A program made the translations under genes and the position numbers. From Lepidostoma basale (lineage: Eukaryota > Arthropoda > Insecta > Trichoptera > Lepidostomatidae), in the NCBI GenBank assembly GCA_022606425.2, contig JAHDVF020000937.1, positions 930,001 to 994,000 on the forward strand: a DNA stretch of 64,000 bases. The letters are read 5' to 3'. The notes beneath the pieces were generated by a model. The model was not told the DNA's origin and made no database searches. It worked only from the letters and a program-made list of their open reading frames with translations. Below are positions 1 through 10,112 of this stretch, in pieces (the first letter of the stretch is position 1; every line of letters starts with the position of its first letter).

Positions 1-160
1 AACCTTCATTTTCTAGAAGTTTTATTATATGTAAAGGGATGGACACGTTTCGCCTTGCTAAGGAATTATATATATTTTTATTTTGTAGGGCATTTTCACA
101 TGTATCACGTGTCACTCTCGTGAAATGTAATAAATCTTTTAAATAACCGACATTTTATTT
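1..160. repeat. HHR-1 palindromic repeat, cut by window start
   Basis: This is a degraded member of the commonest palindromic repeat here. It has the arm motif TTCTAGAAGTTTTATTATA near position 11 and a centre reading CACGTTTCGCC at about 45. Read on the minus strand, stem II (CCUUA / AAGG), GAAA and a GUGUC triplet survive, while the CUGANGA-like strand has decayed. A second arm follows at 100-150. Its left end lies outside the window. Confidence 0.6.
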
Positions 161-463
161 ATGGTATATTGTGGTTAATACAAAATTGTTTTACATCATT
201 GATCAATAATAGTTTTTGGGGACTTGAAAAGAAATATTAGAGTATTGTGTTTATGCTAAGAATCATAGAAAAGTGCTAATAAAATATTTTCTATATTGAA
301 GTTGACAATGTCAGAAAATAGGAAAAGTATGAATGATGAGGAAATGATAAGGGTATATAGAATGTGGATATACATTCTCTTTTCTGTCAGTACAGAAAAA
401 AATACGTGACCCCTAGTTAATTAGTTAGATATTTATCTTTATCTCTAAATCTACAGCTATACA

Positions 464-655
464 TCATTCTTCTTCTTCTTCTTCCTGGCGCTATCCCAAC
501 CCATCGTCTGTATTAACTGTTGGGGTCGTCTCTTCTCGATCTCAGGCTATACCGCTCACGGTTCTGAGTATCGCCCTCAGTCAATCCATTTCTCTGTAAT
601 ACGCTATTGCACTGAATCATCCACATGTTCCTAGGTTTTCCTCTGGATGGTTAAT
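464..655 (-). mobile_element. LINE 3' end, unclassified
   Basis: The segment begins on the plus strand with (CTT)n and CCTGGCGCTATCCCAACCC. On the minus strand this reads as a sequence ending in (GAA)n, as the RTE-like and CR1-like LINE ends in this window do. No reading frame is preserved. The element family was not identified. Confidence 0.35.
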
Positions 656-1180
656 GAGGAAGATTCAGACACAGCTGTACATCATTCACAATATATAATA
701 TATAAATCTTTTCTGATTCTATACACGTTGGTGCGTTTTTGTTCCTGTATCTTGAAGTCAAATGGCCATTTCTTAAGAGATCTTCTAACGAGTTGCGTGG
801 CTTCTCTGGTTCTTAAATACATAAGTGCTTTGTTTTACAGACACTGGTAGCTCTAAAAGATATCAGTTTTTTTTTGGTCTGATTCGTCATATCAATCATA
901 GATTTAAATATTGGAAAATGGTAAACATTAATAACAATAGCTTCTTTCAAACAAATACATTTGAATTGCAAAATTTCTTTCTTTCAGAAAACCCAGAACG
1001 AATATGATAAATAATTTAAATGTCAAGAGAATGAAATTATTGAGCATGAAATTTAGAATCCAGAGAAGTTATCATTGCCTTGATTTTAAAAATCATAATC
1101 GACTGTTCCCAGGATATTTTATTTAAATTAAGTTTTCTTTCAAGTAAAGCTTGAATACCAGTCAGTCAGCCGGAACAATT
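656..1180. other. No gene seen; AT-rich unique DNA
   Basis: There are only short chance reading frames and no repeat shared with the rest of the window that I could recognise. Confidence 0.5.
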
Positions 1181-1189
1181 CCCCCACCC

Positions 1190-1545
1190 TCTGAATTTTG
1201 GTTCACAACATCTGGGGTCTTCCCACACCGCGTCTACTCCCAATCTTCCATTTCATGATGAGGCGCAGCAGTCCGTTTTCCTCGTTGCGGAGAATTTGTC
1301 CCAAATATGCCATCTTTCTAGGCTTCACATCAGAAAACAATTATCTTCTTACTCTAGCTCTATGTAGCACCTCATTGTTGGTGTCCATGTCATTCCATGA
1401 GATCCGCAACATTCTGCGATGGAGCTACATTTCAAGTGCTTCTATAGGATTTATTGTGTTCACTTTGAGGGTCCAGATCTCCACTCCGTATAGTAATATG
1501 GATCAAATATACCACTTGACCATCCTCTGTCTCAATTTTTAAGTC
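1190..1545 (-). mobile_element. CR1/L2-like LINE, RT C-terminal remnant
   Basis: The minus strand encodes LHRRMLRISWNDMDTNNEVL, followed by RARVRR and a stop. This closely matches the better copy at 48375-48775 (LHRRMLRISWTDM..). It is the region downstream of the RT palm that is seen in many arthropod non-LTR elements. The frame is broken by stops, so this is a dead fragment. Clade assignment is tentative. Confidence 0.6.
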
Positions 1546-1594
1546 GAGTACGGGATGTTTAAATCGTTACTAGATCTTCTTCTCTGGTATCAAT

Positions 1595-1903
1595 CTAAAG
1601 AATGGTTTGCAGCAAGGCGACGCATCTCCCCTTCAACTCAGCATAAGAGGTGCAGCCCATATCTCGGCAAATTTGGTCTAGATACTCCTGGCGAAGTCGT
1701 CCTCTGCCGATCGATCCCTCGACCATTTCCTCCAATACATCGTGCAAGAAACATTCGTGTCGCAACACATGACTAATCCATCTCGCGCGCCTCTCCGCTA
1801 TGGCGTTCAACATGTGCCTATTATCTTCAACTCTGCTGAGAATCTCCTCATTTGTAACGTGGTCCCTCCATGAAACATGGGCAATTCGTCGGTAGGTCCA
1901 CAT
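1595..1903 (-). mobile_element. LINE RT C-terminal remnant (SYAELK type)
   Basis: A 102-codon minus-strand frame reads MWTYRRIAHVSWRDHVTNEE near its start, then RARWISHVLRH, GRGRLRQEYLDQI and TSYAELKG near its end. This is the usual order of the RT C-terminal tail in insect non-LTR elements. It is related to the piece at 21130-21360 and distinct from LINE-A. It lies tail-to-head beside the 1190-1545 remnant, so the two insertions are adjacent. Confidence 0.65.
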
Positions 1904-1904
1904 T

Positions 1905-2660
1905 TCAATGTTAAATTAAAACACTCCACACCAATGTTTTTATCAGTTGTTTTCGGAAGTTTAGGTCTATGTTATTGGACTCGAATATTTTAGCTTTCTT
2001 GTTGAAGGCAAGTTTAGCCTGGTGGATACGTCTATCGGCGTCTTTCTTTGATCGACCATCCCATCTAGATATAATATAATATGCAGTGAAATTATCTGAT
2101 GTCAGCTATTAGAACCCTGTCCTTTTATCGGTGCTGTTATTATTTACGCGTTAAAGGGTAGGAGCAAGCATTCCGTGAATATGAACCTATCGATTTTTGT
2201 TACAAAGTAAAACAACAAGTTTTAAAACAACACAACTTTATAGACACCCTGTACACCCACACACACACGCGGAGCTCTTGTAGATTGTTCCCGGGGAGAT
2301 CGGAGGAGGGGCCTAATGACCGCGGGAGGAGCGGGTTGTGCGCCTGTGTTGGTGGGGCATTCTTTACAGGGCTCACACACACACGGGCAGACATCCACCG
2401 CCGCGATTCGAGCACAAAGCCACCGCGGTAAAATGTCAAAATATTGCTACTTTCGGAAAATATAACAAAAGTGTTTCTTAAAAATATGATTAATTCACGA
2501 ATCAAAATAATATCAGCTGTTCTTTTTATGAACAAGCGTTTTCAATGTATCATATTTACGGACAGAATAACACCTCTTTGATTCCAAGCATTTCGAATAT
2601 GCACTGTTTAACATACGTAAAACTCTTATTCATAAAAACGCTGTTTTTCCAATTACGCAA
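1905..2660. other. Unique DNA with a GC-rich island at 2268-2425
   Basis: There is no gene. A CA-rich tract at about 2250-2272 leads into a GC-rich stretch (GGGAGATCGGAGGAGGGGCC and similar), which stands out against AT-rich flanks. It is compatible with a regulatory or conserved noncoding segment, but nothing here shows function. Confidence 0.4.
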
Positions 2661-2680
2661 GTTTATTTAACATGAGACAA

Positions 2681-2843
2681 TCTTCGTGGCGGAGTGGTAA
2701 GAGCAATGACTGCCATACCGAAGGTCCGGGTTCGATGGCAGTGTGATTGTCACATTGTCTCTGGTCTAGTGTAGTATTTACGTGACAGTAAAAAGGCAAT
2801 AGATTAGCTACCTATCACATGTCACGAGAATCAATATAATAGC
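2681..2843 (+). mobile_element. SINE-1, tRNA-derived
   Basis: The head is tRNA-like with a Pol III A box (TGGCGGAGTGG) and a B box (GGTTCGATG, weakened). The body has GTGTGATTGTCACA and CACATGTCACGAGAATCA. The same body occurs at 15368-15550 (+) and 46364-46532 (-), which establishes a dispersed family. It would be transcribed by RNA polymerase III and moved by LINE machinery. This copy has lost several bases in the B-box half. Confidence 0.85.
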
Positions 2844-2859
2844 TAAAAACAAATTGTAT

Positions 2860-3590
2860 ACAAATAATTGGGTTTAAACGACCTGTTGTACGGTATACAA
2901 AAAATAAAAAATATAATATATAAATAACTCGAGATATTGCGAGAGAATAATATAGTAAGTAAATAATAGCGTTTTTTGTAGATTTAGATCATAGATGTTT
3001 TCTCAGGAAATCGAGGGAAATCAATCCACATTGACGGAAAAAGGCTATTTTGTTATAAAAAACGTTATTATGAGATTTTAAAGCATTGTTTTTTATAAAT
3101 AATTTATACAAAATAGAAATTAAAATAAATAAAAAAATGAAAATGTACTCCCAACAACAAAAACATATATTGCGTGTTTTGTTAACTCTGATTTTGAATC
3201 ATTTACTTGTATATTGCCTTAGATGAAAATTTCAGATCGAATGTTGAAACCCATTTTATAAGTATTCATTGTTATGTTATTGTGACATGCGGAAAAACTT
3301 TATTTAAAATATTATTATCACAACGTTTTTCAAACCCGATTAAAAGAAAACACTGTTTTTCCACTAATGAGTTAAGAAAAATAAACTCAAAAGTGGAAAA
3401 ACAGGGTTTTAATTCATAATGATAACCATTTTACAATATCTTATTACTTGTCAAAACTGGTCACATTAAAACTAGTCAACGAAAAATTGAAAATAAAATT
3501 TTAAGTTATTTTTATTTAATATTAATTTAAACCTATCACAAATTCAGCAGCTATAATTATGAATATTGAGTAATTTTTTTTTAGCCATAA
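2860..3590. other. AT-rich DNA with a small hairpin repeat at 3340-3412
   Basis: An inverted pair, ACTGTTTTTCCACT and AGTGGAAAAACAG, lies at about 3352-3405. The same arm motif occurs at the ends of the HHR-3 repeats at 22800-22990 and 23140-23345. Here the ribozyme-like centre is missing. The rest shows no gene. Confidence 0.4.
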
Positions 3591-3594
3591 ATGA

Positions 3595-3815
3595 ATTAAT
3601 TAATACGAATCTTTTTTTGAAGTTTTATTGAATTTTATAGCAATGATATGTTTCGCCTTCCTAAGACATTGTCAAAGTATCACATTTGAGGTGAAACATG
3701 TCATTCCCATAAAATATAATAAAACTTCAAGAAATCAGAAGTTTTCGTTCGTATTCATTATTTACTATGGAGTTTTAAATTCTTGTTCAAGAAACAATAA
3801 ATGATTAATGAAAGA
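3595..3815. repeat. HHR-1 palindromic repeat
   Basis: Inverted arms run from GAAGTTTTATTGAATTTTA to AAAATATAATAAAACTTC. The centre has two opposed GTTTCGCC / GGTGAAAC halves. On the minus strand the centre reads UUGACAA, then U, stem II GUCUU/AAGGC, GAAA and an AUAUC triplet. The right half has lost stem II. It ends with the family tail TTTACTATGGAGTTTTAAAT and CAAGAAACAATAAAT. Confidence 0.75.
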
Positions 3816-3819
3816 TGTG

Positions 3820-4280
3820 CATGAAAGAGTCTAGTTATTGTTCAAACTATAATAAGTAGTTAAACTTCCAGTTGCGACCTTTTCTACCCGGGGTCGCTGT
3901 TTTGAGCGATTTTCCTCGTTGCTCTACGCTCCCGGGCCATAGTAGTTTTTCCGAAGCGGCTTCTCTTTGAATGCGCTTAAGAATGAAATAATATAAATAA
4001 AAATGTTTCTGCGGACTGTTTTGTGAAATGTGTGAAAGGAAACTGTCTTTCAGCCTTGCGGTGGGAGGACTGAGGGTCTTAAAGGAAAGAGCGCGATTGG
4101 ACGGCGTATTTTTTATATATTTTATTTTACATTCCAATACAATATGTTTTAATTTTTAAACCGTTCTCATTGTGTATATTAAGCCACCAGAGTCAGGTGT
4201 TTTGTTTGCATAGTTATCACAACAGCAAGCATAAGAAGCATTCGAAAATCGAAAATCTACGTATATAAAATACAATAAAA
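3820..4280. other. No gene seen
   Basis: Unique DNA. A 96-codon minus-strand frame at 3847-4137 has low-complexity composition and no recognisable motif, so I treat it as chance. Confidence 0.4.
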
Positions 4281-4283
4281 TAA

Positions 4284-4395
4284 ATCACGCTGTCTCTCCG
4301 AAAGGGTAGCCAGAATGATGGACCGCCACAATTTTCTTTTCTTACATACTTCTCTCACTTCCTCAACAATCATACATCGTGTCGTGAACGCACGA
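4284..4395 (-). mobile_element. LINE-A 3' fragment
   Basis: On the minus strand it matches the terminal 110 bp of LINE-A, including the hairpin motif around CTCCGAAAGGGTAG and the CATCGTGTC end. It lies directly before a second copy in the same orientation. Confidence 0.75.
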
Positions 4396-4440
4396 TAAAA
4401 TAATATGACACTTTGTATAATAACCACGAAATTGTAATTA

Positions 4441-4582
4441 ACTAAACTAACTAACTAATTAACCATCACGTCGTCTCCCCGAAGGGGTAGGTAGAAATAA
4501 TGGACTGCCACACCTTTCTTTCCTGACATATTTCTCTCGCTTCCTCAACATTCATACATCGTGTCATGCACGCGCGTCGATT
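4441..4582 (-). mobile_element. LINE-A 3' fragment with (TTAG)n tail
   Basis: The minus-strand end carries the tail as AACTAACTAACT on the plus strand, then CATCACGTCGTCTCCCCGAA. It is 5'-truncated after about 140 bp. Confidence 0.85.
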
Positions 4583-4863
4583 GTAATAATTGTAATTATG
4601 CTAACTTATTTCGCTTTTTTAAAGACTAAAGTGTCCGATTGAACAACTGTATCATTTAAATCCATATTTTTATTTAGATTTTTATGTTACACTGATGAAA
4701 CTATAGTACAAGCAAAGGAAGTTGGCATAATTAATATTCCATGGTGATTATATTGTACAAATTGTTATTTAATTTTATTTTATATTTGTAATAATTTAAA
4801 ATGTCTAACCACAAACTGTATCATATGAAAAAAAATGTATATTACATTATTTGCAATATTATA

Positions 4864-4955
4864 TTTGAAAGTGAAGCATGGACCTGGCAGAAGAAAGATG
4901 AAAGTAGAATACATGCAGTAGAAATAAGATCTCGTAGACGAATGTGCCAAAGGAG
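4864..4955 (+). mobile_element. LINE-A internal fragment
   Basis: It encodes SEAWTWQKKDESRIHAVEI and RRRMCQ, matching the LINE-A core found at 8443-8901. Both ends are truncated. Confidence 0.7.
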
Positions 4956-5077
4956 TAGAAGATTCACCTCATGCCAACATCTTGTCGACCCTTTATTTAT
5001 ATATTCAATGACCTGGTGCAGCAATTAATATTTTCGTCCCCCAAGCACATGACCCAAATATGGCCCCATACTATTTA

Positions 5078-5262
5078 TTGTTTCTTTAATAACGATGTAA
5101 TACTCCGTATTAAATAGTTTTCTGTAAGTTTTATTATATTTTATGAGAATGACATGTTTCGCCTTAGTAAAGCATAATCAAATGTCTATCATAAAACATA
5201 AAATGTCCACATTTGACGATGCCTTAGTCAGGCAAACCAGGTTGATAATACCAACTTCGCCA
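5078..5262. repeat. HHR-1 repeat with two opposed cores
   Basis: The left part reads ATTATATTTTATGAGAATGA then CATGTTTCGCC; the right part has TTTGACGATGCCTTAGTC. The right core keeps UUGACGA, one change from the hammerhead CUGANGA consensus, and is the least decayed core strand of this family. Its GAAA has become AAAC-adjacent sequence without the G. Confidence 0.65.
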
Positions 5263-5274
5263 TAAATCCCGTAA

Positions 5275-5745
5275 AGTTAATGATTGGCTAGGTTAAAGTT
5301 AATGACCGATCAACCTGAAACGAAAAGTCTATGAAGCCTGCGTTCTGCTAGTTGGAACTTATGGTCTTGAACTGTAACATTGTCCAAACGTAGTGCTGAG
5401 AAACTACGAGTGACCCAAAGAGTCATGGAAAGAGTCAGAAACGATACGATGAGAGAAAAAACAATGGTCACCGACATCATCCACCGGGTGGCGACTCTAA
5501 AATGGCAATGGGCAGGTCACGTAGCCAGAAGCTCAGATGAAAAATGGACAAGAAGACTGTTGACTTGGAGACCATGGACGGCAAAGAGAAGTGCAGGGCG
5601 TCCGCAACTACGGTGGAATGATGATCTGAACCGACACGTCGGAATAACCTGGATGCAGTCTGCACTAGACAGAGTGACATGGAAGCGAATAGAAGAGGCC
5701 TTTGTCCAGGAGTGGACGGGAATAGGCTGAGGAAGAAGAAGAAGA
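5275..5745 (+). mobile_element. RTE-like LINE, RT C-terminal remnant
   Basis: An open stretch at 5380-5730 encodes TDIIHRVATLKWQWAGHVAR, then KWTRRLLTWRPW, GRPQLRWNDDL and a C-terminal WKRIEEAFVQEWTGIG followed by a stop. This is the typical tail of insect RTE-type endonuclease/RT proteins. Upstream, out-of-frame KVYEACV- and GTYGLE-like codons mark an older frame. A (GAAGAA)n tail follows at 5730-5745. Compared with 44800-45155 it has lost the MLGISLRD segment. Dead fragment. Confidence 0.8.
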
Positions 5746-5749
5746 TGAT

Positions 5750-6284
5750 TTTTAAGTGTAAACTTCGTTTTATTATACATTTTTCATAGTCATCTTAAAG
5801 AAAGACCAAGTTAAACAGTACTCGGAAATCTGAATCAAATTTCTCTCATCCGGGCGCCACACGGGTGCGTTATCATTGAACAGAGGCCGCAGATGAAAGA
5901 GCCCCATTTCACAATAGATTAGAGTCGGGCAGTCACAATCGAGAGACTGGCTGGACCACTCAGTTCCCACCGGCAACTAGCGAGAGTAATATTTCAATAG
6001 AGATCTCCAAGGCTGATGAAATTAGACTTTAACAGAAAAACTTTATCTATCTTCTTGTTGTGTTTTCGTATTTTTAGTGACGGTTCACTTACTCGTATTC
6101 TGAAATGTATACGAGTATGTCGTCAGTGTTTTAGAGGTAAATAAATTTTAATTAAAAATCTTGCTTTCTTAATGTCGGACTACGCACTTGTACTTTTTGT
6201 CCGATGTAATGAAATCTCAAATATCGGAAGTTTTTTTTGTGTAAATACAAAATATTTATATTTTTTTATCATTTCTTACTTGAA
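5750..6284. other. No gene seen
   Basis: AT-rich DNA with two TACTCGTA/TACGAGTA octamers (about 6090 and 6107). No repeat family recognised. Confidence 0.4.
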
Positions 6285-6312
6285 TAGTTCATTGTTTTAG
6301 CCGAAACACTAT

Positions 6313-6768
6313 ATTTCACGTCTTTCATATTACTGAAGGTACGCTCAGGGAACAAATCGCACGCTTAATAGAACACTTGCTTAACTCAAAAAAACAAGTT
6401 TTGCACAATCTGACATGAGTCGGTGTTTTAATAAAAATAGTCGAAAAACACGTACGAATGAAAAAGACCGATATAGTGTAATGGAGGTCAATTGACGGAA
6501 TTTTGACTTAATTTTAACGCGAAACGTTGGATGACGTTAATACAAGCCTCTGTCTAATGTTAACACAATTATGACCTAAACCATAATCGGTCAGTTTACT
6601 ATTAAGCGTGCGAAATACTCTCGACTTTACAATGTACTTGTCTTCCTAATGTCGAATCATTTCTTATGCGTTCCTGGTATTATATTGTATGAATATAATA
6701 TTTTACCTGAACTTAATAAATGCCTTGATGCTGTTTGTAATGTCTTTTGAGTAAATAAACTGAATTAA
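6313..6768 (+). mobile_element. LINE-E 3' end, itself split by a MITE
   Basis: Its two flanks, 6316-6357 and 6613-6768, match the 3' end of the LINE-E copy at 28340-28545. Shared motifs include GTCTTTCATATTA, ATGTCGAATCATTTCT, TTTTACCTG and AATAAACTGA. The split comes from the MITE at 6358-6612. Coding capacity is gone. Confidence 0.75.
6358..6612. mobile_element. 255-bp MITE with 14-bp terminal inverted repeats
   Basis: It starts CGCACGCTTAATAG and ends CTATTAAGCGTGCG, an exact inverted pair. AAAT lies directly on both sides (6354-6357 and 6613-6616). Removing the element and one AAAT restores the LINE-E sequence seen at 28380 and 13650. There is no ORF, so it is non-autonomous. The 4-bp duplication does not on its own name the superfamily. 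Confidence 0.9.
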
Positions 6769-6939
6769 TTATTAACTGTTAAAATTTGTAACACTTTTAT
6801 AGTATTACAATTTTTATTACTTATTTTTATTATGTTGCAATACCTGGTTGTTTGTAACACTCAATGATGTGAAAATCGGTTAGCGAAACAGCTGTTGCAA
6901 CGTTCTCAAAAAGTGAATAATAAAAATTGTGATATTATA

Positions 6940-7140
6940 TAATAACGTGGCACGATCAAATAAATCAAATATTGAATGTCGGCCATGTGAGGAGTCAGAG
7001 AAATCGACGCGCGTGCATGACACGATGTATGAATGTTGAGGAAGCGAGAGAAATATGTCAGGAAAGAAAGGTGTGGCAGTCCATTCTTTCTGCCTACCCC
7101 TTCGGGGAGACGGCGTGATGGTTAGTTAGTTAGTTAGTTA
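6940..7140 (+). mobile_element. LINE-A 3' end with (TTAG)n tail and target duplication
   Basis: It contains GTGGCACGATCAAATAAATC through CTACCCCTTCGGGGAGAC and GATGGTTAGTTAGTTAG. GTGATATTATA occurs at 6929-6939 and again at 7141-7151, giving an 11-bp target-site duplication. The flanks join into HHR-2 sequence. Six bases (TAATAA) lie between the left duplication and the LINE body. Confidence 0.9.
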
Positions 7141-7260
7141 GTGATATTATAACAGTGTTATAAATTTTAACATTAATTTCTTACTTGTTTAGAATGTTCA
7201 TGATTATTTTTTTATTGTTTAAATACAAACATATGCTGAAAAAAAATCTAAATATGAAAA

Positions 7261-7625
7261 TACAAAACCTGCGTTCGACCTAAAATGGCATTTGGAAAAG
7301 CGACGAGGGCTGACATCGCTAGAACAAAAAGTCTCATAAGAACCACAGAAATGAGGACTCTGCTATCTATTGCGGGAATGACACTCTGAGACAGAGTGAA
7401 AAATTCTGAAATAAGGAAGATTTGTGATGTCGTTGATGCAGTGTTATGGGAAAGACTGAAAAGACGTTACTAAATATATCATGTGGAAAGAGGATGTTTT
7501 GAAAGAGTGATAAGCAAATAGGCAAATTAAGTATCAACGGACAGCCGACCTTCAGGAAGACCACAGATTGTTGGATATATGCATCCAAGGAACAGGCTCC
7601 GAGAAACAGGACACAGACCTAATGA
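7261..7625 (+). mobile_element. LINE RT C-terminal remnant (RPTGRPP type)
   Basis: Plus-strand translation gives RPKMAFGKATRADIARTKSL, IRTTEMRTLLSIAGMTL, then a stop and DRVKNSEIRKICDV, with PSGRPQIVG and RLRETGHRPN near the end. It is related to 32960-33335 and to the minus-strand end at 47236-47465. Internal stops show it is dead. Confidence 0.6.
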
Positions 7626-7629
7626 CGAG

Positions 7630-8435
7630 AGTATAGTAATAATAAAATATGTATCAGTTGATTTTTGGCTGTATCTATATTATAACTATATCTAACACTG
7701 GTTAATATCCTTTTTATGATACCCTAGCAAGGCTAAATATCTTACTTATTTATATTATCATATAATTCACACAAATATGTTTGTTAGTTTGTTTCCCCAA
7801 ATATTATTTTTTACTTATATTTTGAACGATTAATTTCTTGCAATTAAAGATAATTATTTACATAAATATTTTATTAATTGAATTGTTCCAAACGCATCAA
7901 ACACAGCAATTAAAAAAGTGATTGTCCCAAAAGAAATAATAATTATGGATGTTAAAAACATAATATTTTACTAAATATAAATTCTTAGTCTTAAATCTTC
8001 AATCCTTTATTATTATGCATGGATCTGTAAAACAGTAGAATGCATGTGGCCGCATGATCTCACCAATTTCCCAGAATCCCAAACAATGAGAACATAGGGT
8101 AAGCCACCGTCAGTGGTTCATAACAACAAATATCCTTTACAAAGGCGGTAAAATCTACGTCGTGATTCAATCGTACATCTTTGACTTCTCGGTTCTTCAA
8201 CTCTTTGTACACAATATTTAATAATGTTATTAACCCATCAGACCCCAGTGTTTAATATAACAACGTGTTTTCTAACATCAAAAATCTGAAATGAGGGCAT
8301 TATCACTTATGTAATATGATGATTTTATAAATTACCAAGCATCTCGTTTTTCCTCGGAGGGATACACAAAAGAATTTATCGTATTTGATCATACTATGTA
8401 TTCTTTGGCCTCCTAATATATTTCCAGTCACATTA
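7630..8435. other. No gene seen
   Basis: AT-rich unique DNA without a recognised repeat or open frame. Confidence 0.4.
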
Positions 8436-8439
8436 TTTA

Positions 8440-8923
8440 TTTATGTATGGAAGCGAAGCATGGAACTGGCAAAGGAAGGATGAAAGTAGAATAAATGCAG
8501 TAGAAATGAGAGCTCTTAGACGAATGTGTGGATATTCTGTGTATGATAGAGTGTCGAATGAAAATATAAGAAGTGAATGCGGTGCGAATGATGGTGTCAT
8601 GAACAAAATAATGAAAGGATCATTAAGATGGTTTGGACATATGGAAATGTTGAATGAAGAAAGAATGGTAAAAAAATTATATGTTAATGATGTAAATGGT
8701 ACCAGAAATAGAGGAAGACCAAGGAAAACGTGGCACGATCAAATAAATCAAATATTGAATGTCGGCCATGTGAGGAGTCAGAGAAATCGACGCGCGCGCA
8801 TGACACGATGTATGAATGTTGAGGAAGCGAGAGAAATATATCAGGAAAGAAAGGTGTGGCAGTCCATTCTTTCTGCCTACCCCTTCGGGGAGACGGCGTG
8901 ATGGTTAGTTAGTTAGTTAGTTA
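8440..8923 (+). mobile_element. LINE-A, longest TTAG-tailed fragment
   Basis: A 152-codon open stretch encodes MYGSEAWNWQRKDESRINAV at its start, then ALRRMCGYSVYDRVSNENI, RWFGHMEMLNEERM, NRGRPRKTWHDQINQ and a C-terminus ending SILSAYPFGETA followed by a stop. A (TTAG)n tail follows. This is the conserved C-terminal end of a non-LTR RT ORF; endonuclease and palm are absent. The frame is intact from truncation point to stop, suggesting a fairly young copy. Confidence 0.85.
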
Positions 8924-8972
8924 TTTATTTATTTATATACGAGTATAACTAAATTTTTGGAAAATATTTTTA

Positions 8973-9292
8973 AACTAACTAACCATCACGCCGCCTCTCC
9001 GAAGGGGTAGGCAGAAAGAATGGACTACCACACTTTTCTTTCCTGACATATTTCTCTCGTTTCCTCAACATTCATACATCGTGTCATACATGACAATATT
9101 TTTTACTTTGTAAAATAAAACTTTATTGAAAATACTAGAATATCAGAAAAAAAGAAAAGTATAATTTATTCCCATGTAAAAAATAACTACAAACACCTCG
9201 TTGGCAACTCCTGTATTTGATTTATTTGATCATGCCATACTATCCTCGGTCTTCCTCTATTTCTATTTCCATTTACATCGTTAACATTATAT
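8973..9292 (-). mobile_element. LINE-A 3' end, tail-to-tail with previous copy
   Basis: It begins AACTAACTAACC (tail, minus strand) and runs through CCGAAGGGGTAGGC to about 9090. The same family resumes at 9208-9290 (GATTTATTTGATCATGCCA, CCTCTATTTCTATTTCCA). About 118 bp of unrelated sequence lie between, probably an insertion or replacement. Its tail faces the tail of the plus-strand copy about 50 bp away. Confidence 0.75.
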
Positions 9293-9394
9293 TTTTTACC
9301 ATATTTTCTTCATTGATTTAATTTTAGAACTAAATATTGTATATCAAATATAATACTCGTATATCATAAATCATAATTAAATAAAACAATGCTA

Positions 9395-9480
9395 TTTTAA
9401 CTAATTTCACTTTGGTCTTTATTACGACAGCGACCGGTTTCGCCAGGCTCGCTGACATCGACAGATTGGACCAGTCTACC
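9395..9480 (-). ncRNA. HHR-4 hammerhead-like motif
   Basis: On the minus strand the core reads CUGUCGA (rc of 9458-9464). An extra U follows, then stem II GUCAG/CUGGC with a five-base loop, GAAA (rc of 9438-9441) and C-CG-G. The triplet is GUC with the predicted cut after 9432. Stem I pairs are U-G, a mismatch, A-U and C-G. A6 of the consensus is U here, so it is probably inactive. It is related to the site at 20242-20285. Confidence 0.6.
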
Positions 9481-9484
9481 AGAT

Positions 9485-10104
9485 AATGTGGAAGTAGTTA
9501 AAAAACATCGTTTTATTAAATTATTATTCAAAATGAACTTCCATCATGAGATGTCAGTTAAATCATTTGAATATCTTAATAATATATTATAATGAAAAGT
9601 ATGTTTAGAAATAAATAATTTAAATAAACATTGCACACGCGTACACACATAGTGTAATAAATATAAACATATGTGTTGAATATAAATTTCTCGTATATAT
9701 TAAAAAATCTCAGGCAATGAGGTGTTAAGATGAGAAATTGATATTTTATTGTAATGTAACAAACCAAGTAATTCTTAGGCTCTGCTCTTTCTGGTGTCGT
9801 CACGGTTAGGATTTTTCGAAATGGTGATGGGAGGGAGTCGAGACGAAGGAAAGGTTGAGCGACTGGTGGGGGGGGGGGAGGAGTGGGGGCGGTAGTGGGG
9901 GGAATGAACTCTGCTCTTAGTAAAATAAGCGGGAAAATGCTCAAATTATAATATTAGCACGGAACGGATTGTAGCGAGTCTTTTAGACAGCAAAAAGTGA
10001 CTCGTGATTCGTGGGTCGTGATCGCCAATTTTTAGTTTAATGCGAATTCCTGAGCAATCCTCTGAGATCTGACTTATTCTATACAACTCTTATTCTCTGC
10101 CTTT
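9485..10104. other. Unique DNA with a G-rich tract at 9868-9902
   Basis: There is no gene. A run of 11 G is followed by G2, G5, G2 and G6 runs on the plus strand. A 122-codon minus-strand frame across it is proline-rich only because of the G runs and is not a credible gene. Confidence 0.5.
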
Positions 10105-10112
10105 GTCTAATA

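Larger units (their letters stand above)
6285..6950. repeat. HHR-2 repeat split by a LINE-E insertion
   Basis: The HHR-2 end motif (AGTTCATTGTTTTAGCCGAA, then ACACTAT) lies at 6287-6312. HHR-2 sequence resumes at about 6770 with ATTAACTGTTAAAATTTGTA. It then continues into a decayed ribozyme-like centre (ATCGGTTAGCGAAACAGCTG at about 6871-6892) and the end motif AATTGTGATATTAT. The intervening 6313-6768 is a LINE-E 3' end. The repeat resumes again after a LINE-A insertion at 7141. Confidence 0.65.

Noticed and set aside
3340..3412. A ribozyme site in the HHR-3-like hairpin
   Set aside because: Only the arm sequence is there; no GAAA or CUGANGA between the arms.
4801..5028. 75-codon plus-strand protein
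   Set aside because: Only the middle 30 codons are meaningful and they are a LINE-A fragment in chance flanks.
9576..9944. 122-codon minus-strand open frame with a proline run
   Set aside because: The prolines come from G runs on the other strand and the rest is low complexity; no domain and no codon pattern of a real gene.
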